Shown here in pieces: positions 52,615-62,302 of a DNA stretch of 64,000 nucleotides. This DNA is from Burkholderia metallica (GTDB lineage Bacteria; Pseudomonadota; Gammaproteobacteria; Burkholderiales; Burkholderiaceae). The position numbers and the translations under genes were made by a program. Every line of letters starts with the position of its first letter. Position 1 is the first letter of the stretch. The stretch covers positions 124,001 to 188,000 of the forward strand of contig NZ_CADFDB010000003.1 of assembly GCF_902832845.1 (NCBI RefSeq), in the 5' to 3' direction. The notes under the pieces are model-generated. The model was not told the origin of the DNA. It saw nothing but the letters and a program-made list of their open reading frames with translations, and did no database searches.

Positions 52615-54498
52615 TCACCGGCTCGATGCGGCGCGCCCCGACGGCACGCTCTGCAGCACGGGGGCAACGGTCGTCTGATATTCCGGCACCCAGCGCCGCA
52701 AATCGCGTCGAACCTCGTCGTCGCTCAGCACGCGGTGCTGCATCAGCCATGGCAGCAATTCATCGAGCAGGTTGTCCGGCACTTCACGCGCGCGCGCAAT
52801 CCGCAATTTCGGATGAGGCGTACGCGTCGTCGCCTCGTCGTCCGCGAGCAATTCCTCATAGAGCTTCTCGCCGGGCCGCAGCCCGGTGAATTCGATCCGG
52901 ATCTGCTCTTCCGAGAAACCGTACAGGCGGATCAGGTCGCAGGCGAGGTCGACGATCTTCACCGGCTCGCCCATGTCGAGAATGAAGATCTCGCCGCCAT
53001 GCCCCATGCTCGACGCCTGCAGCACGAGTTGCGATGCTTCCGGGATCGTCATGAAGAACCGCGTGATCTCCGGGTGCGTGACCGTGACCGGACCGCCCTT
53101 CGCGATCTGCTGCTGGAACTTCGGAATCACGCTGCCCGCGCTGCCGAGCACGTTGCCGAAGCGCACCGTCTCGAATTGCGTGCGCCCGCTCGTCTGCTGC
53201 AGCGCCTGACAGGCCATTTCGGCGAGGCGCTTGCTCGCGCCCATCACGTTGGTCGGGTTGACAGCCTTGTCGGTCGAGATCAGTACGAAGTGGCGCACGT
53301 CGTGGCGGATGGCCGCGCGGGCCACGCGATACGTGCCGAGCACGTTGTTGCGCAGCGCCTGCCAGGCGTTGTGCTCCTCCATCAGCGGCACGTGCTTGTA
53401 CGCGGCCGCGTGGAACACGATGTGCGGCGCATGGCGCGACATCACCTGGTCGAGCAGCAGCGAATCCTTCGCATCGCCGATGATCGGCAGGACCGGCAAA
53501 TCGGGGAAGCGCTCGCGCAGCTCCTCGGTCAGCCGGTACATCGCGTACTCGGACAGGTCGAACGCGACGAGTTGCGCCGGCGCGAAACGCAGGATCTGCC
53601 GGCAGAGCTCGGAGCCGATCGAGCCGCCCGCGCCGGTGACCATCACGACGCGACCGCGCAGCAGCGCCTCGACGTGCGGCGTGTCGATCGTCACGGCGTC
53701 GCGGCCGAGCAGATCCTCGAGATCGATGTTGCGTACCTGCGACAGGAAGCCCTGCCCCGGCATCAGCGCGGTCAGCGACGGCAAGACCATCGCCTTCACG
53801 CCGGCCCGCACGCACAGCGTCGCGACGCGACGCTGGGTCTCGACCGACGCCGACGGAATCGCGATGATCGCGTACTCGACCTTCATCGCGTCGGTCCAGT
53901 GCTTGAGGTCGTTGAACGAGCCCAGCACCTTGTAGCCGTAGATTTCGCGGCCCTGCTTCGTGACGTCGTCGTCGAGCAGGCCGACGAGGCGCCACTCGCC
54001 AGAGCGCGAAAGTTCGCGCGCGAGGCTCGCGCCGGCCGTGCCGGCGCCGAGCACCAGTACGGGTTTGCCCTTCCCGACGAGGCCGCCGTACAGGTAGTAC
54101 TCCTTCGTCGCGCGATAGAGCGCCCGCGCGCCGCCCATTGCCAGGAACAGCATCAGCGGTGACACGAGCAGCACCGAACGCGGAATGATCGGCTGCGGCT
54201 GGAACATCACGGCGCCGATCATTACGATCACGCCGCCGCCTGCTACCGCCTTCGCGATGCGCATCAGGTCGGGCAGGCTCGCGAACACCCACAGTCCGCG
54301 ATACAGGCCAAACCCGTGGAACATCAGCGCGTAGACGGGCAGCACCCACGTGAGCGCCATCAGCGCGCCGCTCAGGAAATCATGTGGGATGCTACCGTTG
54401 AAACGAACGAGATAGGCGAACAACCACGCGGCAACAACCGCCGTCAGGTCGAACAGGAATGCACTCAATGACAGCCAAGATGCTTTGGATCGCAACAT
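52615..54498 (-). CDS. WbpM-type UDP-sugar 4,6-dehydratase
   Basis: A 627-residue membrane enzyme. Four N-terminal membrane helices (ASWLSLSAFLFDLTAVVAAW and others) are followed by a CoA-like nucleotide fold (VLVLGAGTAGASLARELSRSG) and then the catalytic SDR domain with VTGAGGSIGSELCRQIL. The family's Met-for-Tyr active site is seen in TDKAVNPTNVMGASKRLAE (Met and Lys). WbpM-type enzymes convert UDP-GlcNAc to the 4-keto-6-deoxy product, the path to QuiNAc and FucNAc residues. It pairs with the adjacent WbpL-like transferase and the epimerase. Confidence 0.92.
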   Translation of the reverse strand: MLRSKASWLSLSAFLFDLTAVVAAWLFAYLVRFNGSIPHDFLSGALMALTWVLPVYALMFHGFGLYRGLWVFASLPDLMRIAKAVAGGGVIVMIGAVMFQPQPIIPRSVLLVSPLMLFLAMGGARALYRATKEYYLYGGLVGKGKPVLVLGAGTAGASLARELSRSGEWRLVGLLDDDVTKQGREIYGYKVLGSFNDLKHWTDAMKVEYAIIAIPSASVETQRRVATLCVRAGVKAMVLPSLTALMPGQGFLSQVRNIDLEDLLGRDAVTIDTPHVEALLRGRVVMVTGAGGSIGSELCRQILRFAPAQLVAFDLSEYAMYRLTEELRERFPDLPVLPIIGDAKDSLLLDQVMSRHAPHIVFHAAAYKHVPLMEEHNAWQALRNNVLGTYRVARAAIRHDVRHFVLISTDKAVNPTNVMGASKRLAEMACQALQQTSGRTQFETVRFGNVLGSAGSVIPKFQQQIAKGGPVTVTHPEITRFFMTIPEASQLVLQASSMGHGGEIFILDMGEPVKIVDLACDLIRLYGFSEEQIRIEFTGLRPGEKLYEELLADDEATTRTPHPKLRIARAREVPDNLLDELLPWLMQHRVLSDDEVRRDLRRWVPEYQTTVAPVLQSVPSGRAASSR

Positions 54499-54510
54499 CG
54501 GCGGGAGACC

Positions 54511-55527
54511 TCAAGAATTGTTTTCGGCGGCCGCTTGAAACCGGCGCCAACGCATGTCGATCAACCACCCGAACCATGCCAGGACGCCATACCACGCGAA
54601 GAACGACAGCCATTGCTGCAGTTCGGGGCGGCCCTTTGCCCACACGGCGAGAATTATGCCCGCGAGCATGATGAGGTACCAATACAGAGCGGTTCGACCG
54701 TGACTGATGCCCGATCGGACCATTCGTTGATAATAATGCTCGCGGTGCGCTTGCCAGAACTTTTCGCCGCGTAACAGACGTCTCAAAAGTGTTACAGATG
54801 CGTCGGCAATAAAGGGGGCGAACACCATCGCGGGGAACCAGATCGGCCAGACGTCGGTACGCCAGCCCCAGTAGCCTAGCGCACCGGCCAGGAATCCGAG
54901 CGGAATCGAGCCCGCGTCGCCGAGGAACAGCCGGGCCGGATGGAAGTTGAGCAGCAGGAACCCTCCCGCCGCTCCGGCCACTGCGGCGCCGGCCACGACG
55001 AGGTCGGGCGACGCCTGAGCGCCGTCGAACGCCGCGACCGCGTATGCGCCGAAGCCGAACAGCGCCATGCCGCCCGCGAGCCCGTCGGCGCCATCCATGA
55101 AGTTGTATAGATTCGTCAGCCAGACCATCGCGAAACCCACGCCGGCGAGCAGCCACCACGGTGCGTCGGCCGGAAACACGACGATCAGGGCGACGATTGC
55201 CGCAAGGTGCGCCGAGAACCGCAGGCGGGCCGGCAGCCCGCGCCGGTCGTCGATCTGGGATATCGCGGCGAGCCCCGTCGCGGCGACGGCAATCAGCCAC
55301 AGCCGAGGCGTGAGTGCCAGCAATGCGACGACGCACACCGGCACGATGCCCCATCCACCGACACGTGGGGTCGGCAGCGCATGAAGCGAACGGTCGTTCG
55401 GAATGTCGGTGGCGAGGCGCCAGGCCAGCCCTGTGGCGAGTAACGTACGAAGAATCGTCGTCGAAGCGAGTGCGGCGGCCAAGGCCACCGCGGCCGTGGT
55501 GAGCCAGGTGGGATTCGCGAGAAGCAT
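54511..55527 (-). CDS. WbpL/WecA-like undecaprenyl-phosphate sugar-1-P transferase (second copy)
   Basis: A 338-residue multi-pass protein of the same family as 51423-52529: LHALPTPRVGGWGIVPV, SQIDDRRGLPARLRF, NLYNFMDGADGLAGGMALFG with the catalytic Asp pair, and ARLFLGDAGSIPLGFLAGAL. It most resembles WbpL-type enzymes that use UDP-FucNAc or UDP-QuiNAc. The neighbours, an epimerase upstream and the WbpM-type dehydratase downstream, make that sugar set, as in the wbpV-wbpL-wbpM order of Pseudomonas. The start at 55527 is chosen because the upstream extension lacks conservation; 8 bp separate it from the epimerase. Confidence 0.86.
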   Translation of the reverse strand: MLLANPTWLTTAAVALAAALASTTILRTLLATGLAWRLATDIPNDRSLHALPTPRVGGWGIVPVCVVALLALTPRLWLIAVAATGLAAISQIDDRRGLPARLRFSAHLAAIVALIVVFPADAPWWLLAGVGFAMVWLTNLYNFMDGADGLAGGMALFGFGAYAVAAFDGAQASPDLVVAGAAVAGAAGGFLLLNFHPARLFLGDAGSIPLGFLAGALGYWGWRTDVWPIWFPAMVFAPFIADASVTLLRRLLRGEKFWQAHREHYYQRMVRSGISHGRTALYWYLIMLAGIILAVWAKGRPELQQWLSFFAWYGVLAWFGWLIDMRWRRFQAAAENNS

Positions 55528-55535
55528 GTGCCTTA

Positions 55536-56498
55536 TTATCGTGTATCGCGCGAACGATACCATGCGGCGGTCGCTTCGAGGCCCTGGCGGGTCGTGAAGG
55601 GCGGCTGCCAGTCGAGCACGCGCTTGATCCTGCTCGTGTCGAGCTCCAGGCTGCCCGTCAGGCGATCGATGGCCGCACTGCGGCCGGTCAGCTTGCCGGC
55701 TAGACGGAGCGCAGCGACCGGTACTGGGAAAAGCCGCGCCGGGCGACCAAGCACGTCGCCCACCATCGTCAGCAGCGCGGCGACCGAAGGCGGATCGTCG
55801 TCAGCGACGTGAAAGCACTCGTCCGCCGCACGCGAATCGGTCACGCAGTGCAGCAATGCATCCGCGAGATTGTCGACGCAGACGACGCTGCGACGTGCCG
55901 TGACGGCGCCGAGCGGTAACGGAACGCCACGTGCGACGGTATCCATCATCCGCAGGAAGTTCGCGCGCACCCGAGGGCCATACACCAGCGGCGGCCGGAC
56001 CACCACCGTCTCGATGCCGCTCGCAGCGCCGAACTGCCGAAGCTGCACTTCTGCGTCATGCTTCGAACGGCCGTAGGGATCTTCCGGGCGAGCTGGCGAA
56101 TCCTCGCTCAGCGGCCGACCATTGTCGGTCTCGCCAATCGCCTTGATGCTACTGACGAACACGATTCGACGCACGCCGTGCCGACGCGCGGCTTCCGCAA
56201 CATGCAAAGTGCCGTCGACATTCATCGCACGAAATGCAGCATCCGGATCCGCAGCCGCGTCGTCCATCACATGGACACGCGCCGCGAGATGCACTACGCA
56301 GTCGACAGCGCCGGGCGCGGCCGCCCAGTGCGTTCCGATATCCCTGAATTCAGGGCTCGTATCGACCCATTCCTCGACACCGGCCGGCACCGCGCCGGCA
56401 CGGCGGACAATGCCGGTCACCCGATGACCGTTTTCGATCAAGGTCCGGCATAGGGCTCGACCCACGAAGCCGCTCGCCCCCGTTACCACGACATGCAT
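55536..56498 (-). CDS. NAD-dependent sugar epimerase/reductase (WbpV-like)
   Basis: A 320-residue extended short-chain dehydrogenase. N-terminal HVVVTGASGFVGRALCRTL, the SSIKAIGE segment, and PYGRSKHDAE with the Tyr/Lys pair are visible. VVVRPPLVYGPRVRANFLRMM is typical of this group. Beside the WbpM- and WbpL-like genes, it is likely to act as a C4 reductase making UDP-QuiNAc or UDP-FucNAc from the 4-keto intermediate; this is inference from synteny. First gene of its minus-strand operon. Confidence 0.85.
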   Translation of the reverse strand: MHVVVTGASGFVGRALCRTLIENGHRVTGIVRRAGAVPAGVEEWVDTSPEFRDIGTHWAAAPGAVDCVVHLAARVHVMDDAAADPDAAFRAMNVDGTLHVAEAARRHGVRRIVFVSSIKAIGETDNGRPLSEDSPARPEDPYGRSKHDAEVQLRQFGAASGIETVVVRPPLVYGPRVRANFLRMMDTVARGVPLPLGAVTARRSVVCVDNLADALLHCVTDSRAADECFHVADDDPPSVAALLTMVGDVLGRPARLFPVPVAALRLAGKLTGRSAAIDRLTGSLELDTSRIKRVLDWQPPFTTRQGLEATAAWYRSRDTR

Positions 56499-56864
56499 CA
56501 GCGATGTTTTCCACGCAAGCGGTTGGAGAAGTAGCATCAATGCGACGGATACTCGTGCGCGTCGCGTACATCACGCCGATGATGCCAATGAGGCCGACAG
56601 TATACAAGCTGGGCTCCGCGCGGTCGCCCTGCGCGGGGTGCCAGTGAGCCCGGACATCGCTCGACAGAACGGTGCCGACGCAGGCACATGCTCACGTCCG
56701 CCGCTGCAAGCGTTCAAGTGTCGCTGAGAAGCCGGGCGGCGTGCCCCAATGGATTGAAGCCCCCTGCTTTTTCCTGCATGATGGCGTCCAGTTTCAAATG
56801 AAAGCTGCCCCGAAGATCACGATTGGGTCGCAAGCAATCAATAAAACAAAGCTGACGACAGCAC
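56499..56864. other. 366-bp spacer, divergent promoters
   Basis: No gene. It should hold the promoters of the WbpV-WbpL-WbpM-like operon and of the HAD-UbiA gene. The right 160 bp are lower in GC than the rest, with CAATCAATAAAACAAAG near the right start. I recognise no operator. Confidence 0.5.
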
Positions 56865-58295
56865 ATGCACATGAGCAGCAGACCACTTGTTGTTGACCTC
56901 GATGGGACCCTGCTTCGCTCGGACATCCTCGTCGAGTCGGGATTCTCTTACCTGAAGTCCTACCCGCTCCGTTTCTTCTCCCCGCTCTTGTGGCTGGCCG
57001 GGGGCGGCAAGCCCGCACTGAAATCGGCGCTCGCCGCCCGGGTTGATCTCGACGTCAGCGTGCTTCCGTACGATCCGCAGATCGTCGCGTGGCTCGAGGA
57101 GGAGCGCGCAAGCGGGCGAACGATCGCCCTTGCCACCGCGAGTCACGAGAAGTACGCCCACGAGATTGCCCGGCATCTCGACCTGTTCGACGAAGTCTTT
57201 GCGACCGACGACCAGATCAATCTGTCTTCGCACATGAAAAAGGACCGGCTCGTGGCCCGTTTCGGCGAGCAGGGTTTCGACTATGCGGGTAACTCCCGGG
57301 ACGACCTCCCCGTCTGGCGCGCAGCCGGGCGGGCATATGTCGTCAACGCGCCGGCCGCCGTCCGGCGCTCGGCGGAGAAAGCCGGTAACGTTGAACGCGT
57401 GTTCGAGACACGCCCTCCGGCCCTGAAGACGTGGGCCCGGTCCCTGCGCATGCATCAGTGGTTGAAAAACCTGCTGATTTTCCTGCCGCTGCTTGCCGGA
57501 CACATGCTCGGGTCGACCCGATTGGCCGGCGATGCGGCGCTCGCATTCGTCGCCTTCGGTCTTTGCGCCTCGAGTGTCTATCTGCTCAACGACTTGCTCG
57601 ATCTCGAGGACGATCGTCATCATCCGTCCAAACGCCGGCGCCCGTTTGCCAGCGGGGCGCTGCCGCTGATGTACGGACTCGCCGCGTTTCCCGTCCTGCT
57701 CGTCAGTGCTTTCACGCTGGCATTTACCGTACTGCCATGGCGATTCTCGGCCGTGTTGCTCGGCTACTATGCGCTGACGCTGCTCTACTCGACGCTACTG
57801 AAGCGACTGGTCATGGTCGACGTTGTGGTGCTCGCGATGCTGTACACCGTGCGCATCGTGGCGGGCACCACCGCGATCGCGGTGCACCTGACGTTCTGGC
57901 TGCTGGCCTTCTCGATGTTCATCTTTCTCAGCCTTGCCCTCGTCAAGCGCTACGCGGAACTACTTTCGATGAAGAAACGCGGACTGAGCCAAACGCGTGG
58001 ACGCGGTTACATCGCAAGTGATCTCGAGGTGGTCTCGTCACTGGGGTGTGCGGCTGGGTATCTGTCCGTACTGGTGCTGGCGATGTACATCCAGGATCCG
58101 AAAACTGCACACCTCTACAGCCACCCGCAGATCATCTGGCTCGCTTGTCCGCTGCTGCTCTATTGGATCAGCCGTACATGGATCATCGCGCATCGCGGTC
58201 ACATGCACGACGACCCGATCGTCTTCGCGGTTCGCGACTGGGTCAGCCTGATCGTGATCGCGCTGTGCGGCCTCGTCTTCTGGGCAGCCATCTGA
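56865..58295 (+). CDS. HAD phosphatase-UbiA prenyltransferase fusion
   Basis: A 476-residue two-domain protein. Residues 1-190 are a HAD-type phosphatase: VVDLDGTLLRSD (Asp11, Asp13) and DYAGNSRDDLPVW near the end. Residues 200-476 are a membrane UbiA prenyltransferase with RSLRMHQWLKNLLIFLPL, the metal site SVYLLNDLLDLEDDRHHPSKR (cited as NDLLDLEDDRHHPSKR) and TVRIVAGTTAIAV. Relatives resemble decaprenyl-phosphate phosphoribosyl-transferases that make the arabinofuranose donor. A role in building a prenyl-linked sugar for the polysaccharide is likely; donor and acceptor are unknown. Confidence 0.85.
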   Translation: MHMSSRPLVVDLDGTLLRSDILVESGFSYLKSYPLRFFSPLLWLAGGGKPALKSALAARVDLDVSVLPYDPQIVAWLEEERASGRTIALATASHEKYAHEIARHLDLFDEVFATDDQINLSSHMKKDRLVARFGEQGFDYAGNSRDDLPVWRAAGRAYVVNAPAAVRRSAEKAGNVERVFETRPPALKTWARSLRMHQWLKNLLIFLPLLAGHMLGSTRLAGDAALAFVAFGLCASSVYLLNDLLDLEDDRHHPSKRRRPFASGALPLMYGLAAFPVLLVSAFTLAFTVLPWRFSAVLLGYYALTLLYSTLLKRLVMVDVVVLAMLYTVRIVAGTTAIAVHLTFWLLAFSMFIFLSLALVKRYAELLSMKKRGLSQTRGRGYIASDLEVVSSLGCAAGYLSVLVLAMYIQDPKTAHLYSHPQIIWLACPLLLYWISRTWIIAHRGHMHDDPIVFAVRDWVSLIVIALCGLVFWAAI

Positions 58296-58623
58296 GCGAG
58301 TTCGGGTCGGCGTCGTCCCCGCGACACCGCGCACGGCGAGTTGTGGCGGATTCCGATCGCCACGCCTCCTGAAGCGATACTACAAACCAACGAGCGGACG
58401 ATGCCCCGATCGGAAGTTTGCCAATTCGCCCGCCAGCCGTCCCGAAAAGCCACTGATGACGTTTCGGTATCGTGGCCCTGGCGACTCGGCTTCGAAAGCG
58501 CGACGGCACGCCCATATTCCCGGACCTCGTCGCGCCTATCCTCCTTTTTTCTCTTATTGGCAAGCGCCGACATCGGGCTGGTGATCGCTCGTTTAGCGCA
58601 ACGGCGACGGTCACCGCCGTTCG
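58296..58623. other. 328-bp gap between convergent genes
   Basis: No gene or clear terminator recognised. It separates the HAD-UbiA gene from the GT-C-like gene. Confidence 0.5.
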
Positions 58624-60591
58624 TCACCTGATGGTCAACGATGTCAACCCCATCGCCAACCGGCGGTCGTCGCCGCTAATGCCCAGAGCTTTCGGGCTAA
58701 CCGGATCACGGAACTTGAAATCCAGCGTCAGCAGTTCCGCTCGCCCTGTACCCGATAATGCATTCTCGGGCACACGGATGTCGAACCGGTTGTCGTTGGA
58801 GGCGCTCAACACGACGGACCCGGAACTCAGTCCGTTTACAAAAACATCTACGCTCTGCTCCTTGCGCGCTGCATTCACAAGCGCATTTGCTTTGATCGAA
58901 ATTGTGTCGATGCCGCCTTTTTTAAGCGGCAGAACAATGGAAGCGTCAGGTGCGTCAGACCACGTACCCCACGATTCCGGACTCGACCATCCGGAGCTCA
59001 AGTAGAGCTTCCCGCTGCCGGCATTATCGAAGGACAACGTATCGCCGCCGCCGACAGCCGGTGGCACTTCATAAGTCCCCTCACCACCGAATGGCGCCAG
59101 ACATCCGCCTTTCAAATTGTAGTAGACCCATCCCTGTTCGACTCGGGACGTCGAACCAACGTAGTCGCCCACTCCCTTGCCGCCCCTACACTTGAAATCC
59201 ACCACATTACTGTAGCCTTCATTCAGAAAAACCTTTCTGACCTCGCCGTTGCTTGCGTAGTAATAGATGGCCTTGTCATTCATCGCGCCGTCGACATGTC
59301 GCCCCCGTTCGATGAAAATCTCCGGAACAGGGTTGTAAAGACTCGGAAATCTATTCATGACCTTTTCGGCGGCGCGCGTGTAGTGCAAATAACTCCACCA
59401 GTCACCCTTGTAATAAGAGACATTCAAGGCAGAAAAGGCCACGACTCCGATGTACGCTATTGCTCTCCCGCTCGCACCATCGCTACTCAAGACCACCACG
59501 GCAAACAAAAGTGGGATACTTGCCCAATACGCGTAACGAAGAATGAATGACGCCCCGGAATTGAAATTCGTCGCCGAGATGGACGGTACGGCCAACACGA
59601 TGGACGAGAGCACCAAAACCATCGCCACGACAATTTTTTTGGTCTTCAGCCTTTTTCCTGTAACTCCGCATACCACCATCGCCGGCACGATTACCAGCAA
59701 CGGCCACAGCAGCACAATCGCACCCTGACACAGATCGAAGTAGAACGACCAAAGCCTTTCGAACGAGATCAGTCGGGCATCTGTAAACCCTGAACTTGCA
59801 ATTAGATTTCCGACTCCGAAGTGAACAAAGAAGAATGAAATCGAAAGAAATGCAATAGCGATACATGCCGACCATTCCGCCACTTTCCGAACGGACGGTA
59901 CGACAGATCTTGTTTTATGAAAATTAGTATAGAAGTCGAAAACCAGCAGTATGGCTACCAGAAACAAGGCCGGCGGATTCTGCTGCGCCACCATCGCGGC
60001 AGCAATAGATGCGATCACATATCGACGGTTCAGCGCCATTACCACGGAAACGGTCAGAAGCGACGCAGAAAAAACCTCAGGATGCGTCCAGCTGATGTAA
60101 GGAACTGTCCCGCAACTCCAATACAACGTCAGTAAAAATAGCCTTTTCTCAAAACCAACGTCGCGCCATGTGCAAATCGCGCAGGATGCGACGATGGCGA
60201 AAACAAGATTGGTGATGGTAAACGCCCAGGGCGTTGCGATACCGAACAGCTTGACCAGAAACAGAAAAGGCGCAACGAATAAAGAATAAAGCCAAAAATG
60301 ATAAGAATAATATCGCCCATTCTTATCGCGAAAAAATGGGGGGGATGCGGTCGGCGAGCTTCGTCCGGCGACTTCCGAAACGTTCGTTTCAGCATCGCCT
60401 TTATACGACTGCACCTCTCGGTAATCTGCGGACGTTATGTCTGGCGTCCCATGATCCAGAAAAGCCTGGGCCATGAGGGTATATTCCAGTCCGTCTCCGG
60501 AAATGTTCGGCCGCACCTGCCGAACACTCAACCCTGCAAACAAAACAACCAGCGCCAGAGATATCCAGAAAAACTTCCTGCAAGAGAGCAT
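58624..60591 (-). CDS. Large membrane protein, GT-C-like glycosyltransferase (DUF7024-like C-terminus)
   Basis: A 655-residue protein with about ten membrane helices in the first 410 residues. An N-terminal acidic loop, RPNISGDGLEYTLMAQAFLDHG, resembles the GT-C periplasmic loop with catalytic acid. The soluble periplasmic C-terminal part has SSGWSSPESWGTWSDAPDA and SVDVFVNGLSSG, a beta-sandwich seen in sugar-modifying membrane proteins (DUF7024). It may add a side sugar to the O-antigen on the periplasmic side, like Gtr-type enzymes. GC is lower than in neighbours, suggesting transfer. The ATG at 60591 has GGGGGAA upstream. Function is inferred. Confidence 0.65.
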   Translation of the reverse strand: MLSCRKFFWISLALVVLFAGLSVRQVRPNISGDGLEYTLMAQAFLDHGTPDITSADYREVQSYKGDAETNVSEVAGRSSPTASPPFFRDKNGRYYSYHFWLYSLFVAPFLFLVKLFGIATPWAFTITNLVFAIVASCAICTWRDVGFEKRLFLLTLYWSCGTVPYISWTHPEVFSASLLTVSVVMALNRRYVIASIAAAMVAQQNPPALFLVAILLVFDFYTNFHKTRSVVPSVRKVAEWSACIAIAFLSISFFFVHFGVGNLIASSGFTDARLISFERLWSFYFDLCQGAIVLLWPLLVIVPAMVVCGVTGKRLKTKKIVVAMVLVLSSIVLAVPSISATNFNSGASFILRYAYWASIPLLFAVVVLSSDGASGRAIAYIGVVAFSALNVSYYKGDWWSYLHYTRAAEKVMNRFPSLYNPVPEIFIERGRHVDGAMNDKAIYYYASNGEVRKVFLNEGYSNVVDFKCRGGKGVGDYVGSTSRVEQGWVYYNLKGGCLAPFGGEGTYEVPPAVGGGDTLSFDNAGSGKLYLSSGWSSPESWGTWSDAPDASIVLPLKKGGIDTISIKANALVNAARKEQSVDVFVNGLSSGSVVLSASNDNRFDIRVPENALSGTGRAELLTLDFKFRDPVSPKALGISGDDRRLAMGLTSLTIR

Positions 60592-60641
60592 CACATTCCC
60601 CCGAAAATACCCACAACGCGCCCGCATCGGGGTATTTTTTA

Positions 60642-60989
60642 TTATTTAAATGAAATTATAAATATTCCGAGACACACAAAAGCCGCCCCGAGCATTGACG
60701 CCATCGACACCGACTGCGAAAGCATCATCCCGTACGCAAACAACAGCAAGATGGTCAATCCAACCATGACAGGATAAGCCACCTGCAACTGGATCGACTT
60801 CAGCGATATGGAATAGAAAATAAAACCAATTCCATAACATCCGATAGCCACCACTTTCAATCCCGTACCGCCCAGAAACTGCAAAAAACGTGCGCTGTCA
60901 GGCGACAGGTCAGCCGCCAGTTTCAAAAATACGCTCGCAGCAGCACTGGCAATGCTGCTCAGCACCAGCGTCAAATATCCATACATCAT
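60642..60989 (-). CDS. Small EmrE/ArnE-type membrane protein
   Basis: A 115-residue four-helix protein like the small multidrug-resistance/ArnE-ArnF group: LTLVLSSIASAAASVFLKLA, GTGLKVVAIGCYGIGFIFYS, LQVAYPVMVGLTILLLFAYG, MASMLGAAFVCLGIFIISF. The helix 1 Glu essential in EmrE-type drug pumps is not present, so a role as a lipid-linked-sugar flippase, as for ArnE/ArnF, is more likely. It ends 50 bp before the GT-C-like gene starts; together they resemble a Gtr-style decoration cassette. It has low GC. Confidence 0.72.
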   Translation of the reverse strand: MMYGYLTLVLSSIASAAASVFLKLAADLSPDSARFLQFLGGTGLKVVAIGCYGIGFIFYSISLKSIQLQVAYPVMVGLTILLLFAYGMMLSQSVSMASMLGAAFVCLGIFIISFK

Positions 60990-61072
60990 GCCCTCTCCCC
61001 ACCCTGTCGAGCTTTGTTCACCCGGATCCGGAAGCCGGCAGTCCGACTTCCTGCGTCACGAAAAACCGCGCG

Positions 61073-62302
61073 TCAACCCGGCGCGCCGACACCCAGCCGG
61101 CGTGCCGTGCCCCCGGCCAGCAGCGCATCGACGCGTTCGACCAGTTCTCGCGTCATCTCGCTCCAGCCATGCTCCCGCTCGACGAATTTCCGTGCGCGAT
61201 CGGCCATTTCCACGGCAGCCGATTCGTGCGCGATCAGCCACTCGATGCGCTCGACAAACGCCTCTGGCGTGTCCGCGATCAACAGATCCTGCCCGCTCGT
61301 CGCGCCCAAACCCTCATGCCCGAGCGACGTGGTAACGACCGGCAGCCCAAGGGCCATGTATTCGAGAATCTTGTTCTGCACACCCGCGCCGATCCGCATC
61401 GGACACACGCCGATCGACCCTTCGGCTGCGGCTTGCGCGACCGATGCGACGCGGCCGGTCACTTCGACGCCGTCATACGCGCGAAACCGCTCGGCCAGCG
61501 CGGGCGCAATGGAACCCACGATCCTGAAGCGATAGTCCGCACGCCTGCGCAGCAGCGGCAACACTTCCCCGGCAAAGAAATGGCACATGTCCTGGTTCTG
61601 GACCGTGCGCATATCGCCGATGAAAACCAGCAGACGGCCAGCCATCCTGCGCGCAATGTACGGCAAACCCGACAGATCCACGCCGTTCGAGCAGACCATC
61701 ACATTCCTGCCCGACTCGCCGGGAAACAGGTAGTCGCGATCGGTCTTCGACACTAGCACCGACAGATCGAAATCGTTGACGATCGTACGCTCGTAGTCGA
61801 GCAGACGTTTCGCCTCGAGGCTGAACACGCGCGACTTGAGCCCGCGCGCGTTTCTCAATTGCTTGACTCGTCTATAGTTGAGCGAGATTGCATCGGTCAT
61901 TTCTAGGATGCGCGGCTTGTCCGACTTGCGAACGTACTCGGCGCAGCGCACGAGATGAACGAACACCCCGTCGTGCGAAGGCAGCAATCGCGAGACGGCC
62001 GTCGCGAACGCGCGGCTCCGATAGTACGCCACCTGCAACGGTGTGCGAGTAGGCAACGCGAGCAACGTATTGACGTACGACCGCCGCCGGGACAGAAAAA
62101 CTCGTTCGACACGATCGAACACCCCGTCGTCAGGCAGTTCGGCGTACAGTTCTTCGTCGGTCTCGCACAGGCTCAGCAACGTCAGCGAGTAATGGCGGGA
62201 CAGCATCCGGCACAGGTGATAGATCCGCAACTTGTCCCCACCGATCACCGGATACGGAAACCGGGGGGTCAGCACCAGCAATTTCTTCCTGTCCCGGCTC
62301 AT
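61073..62302 (-). CDS. Family 4 glycosyltransferase (TIGR03087/Stp1-like)
   Basis: A 409-residue GT-B enzyme. The start LLVLTPRFPYPVIGGDKLRI and the LCETDEELYAELPD segment resemble the TIGR03087 group of exopolysaccharide-linked glycosyltransferases. The nucleotide-sugar domain has LLVFIGDMRTVQNQDMCHFF, GVCPMRIGAGVQNKILEYMALGLPVV (cited as GVCPMRIGAGVQNKILEYMA) with the EX7E region. The ATG at 62302 overlaps the stop of the preceding gene (ATGA), so the two are coupled. Donor unknown. Confidence 0.88.
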   Translation of the reverse strand: MSRDRKKLLVLTPRFPYPVIGGDKLRIYHLCRMLSRHYSLTLLSLCETDEELYAELPDDGVFDRVERVFLSRRRSYVNTLLALPTRTPLQVAYYRSRAFATAVSRLLPSHDGVFVHLVRCAEYVRKSDKPRILEMTDAISLNYRRVKQLRNARGLKSRVFSLEAKRLLDYERTIVNDFDLSVLVSKTDRDYLFPGESGRNVMVCSNGVDLSGLPYIARRMAGRLLVFIGDMRTVQNQDMCHFFAGEVLPLLRRRADYRFRIVGSIAPALAERFRAYDGVEVTGRVASVAQAAAEGSIGVCPMRIGAGVQNKILEYMALGLPVVTTSLGHEGLGATSGQDLLIADTPEAFVERIEWLIAHESAAVEMADRARKFVEREHGWSEMTRELVERVDALLAGGTARRLGVGAPG

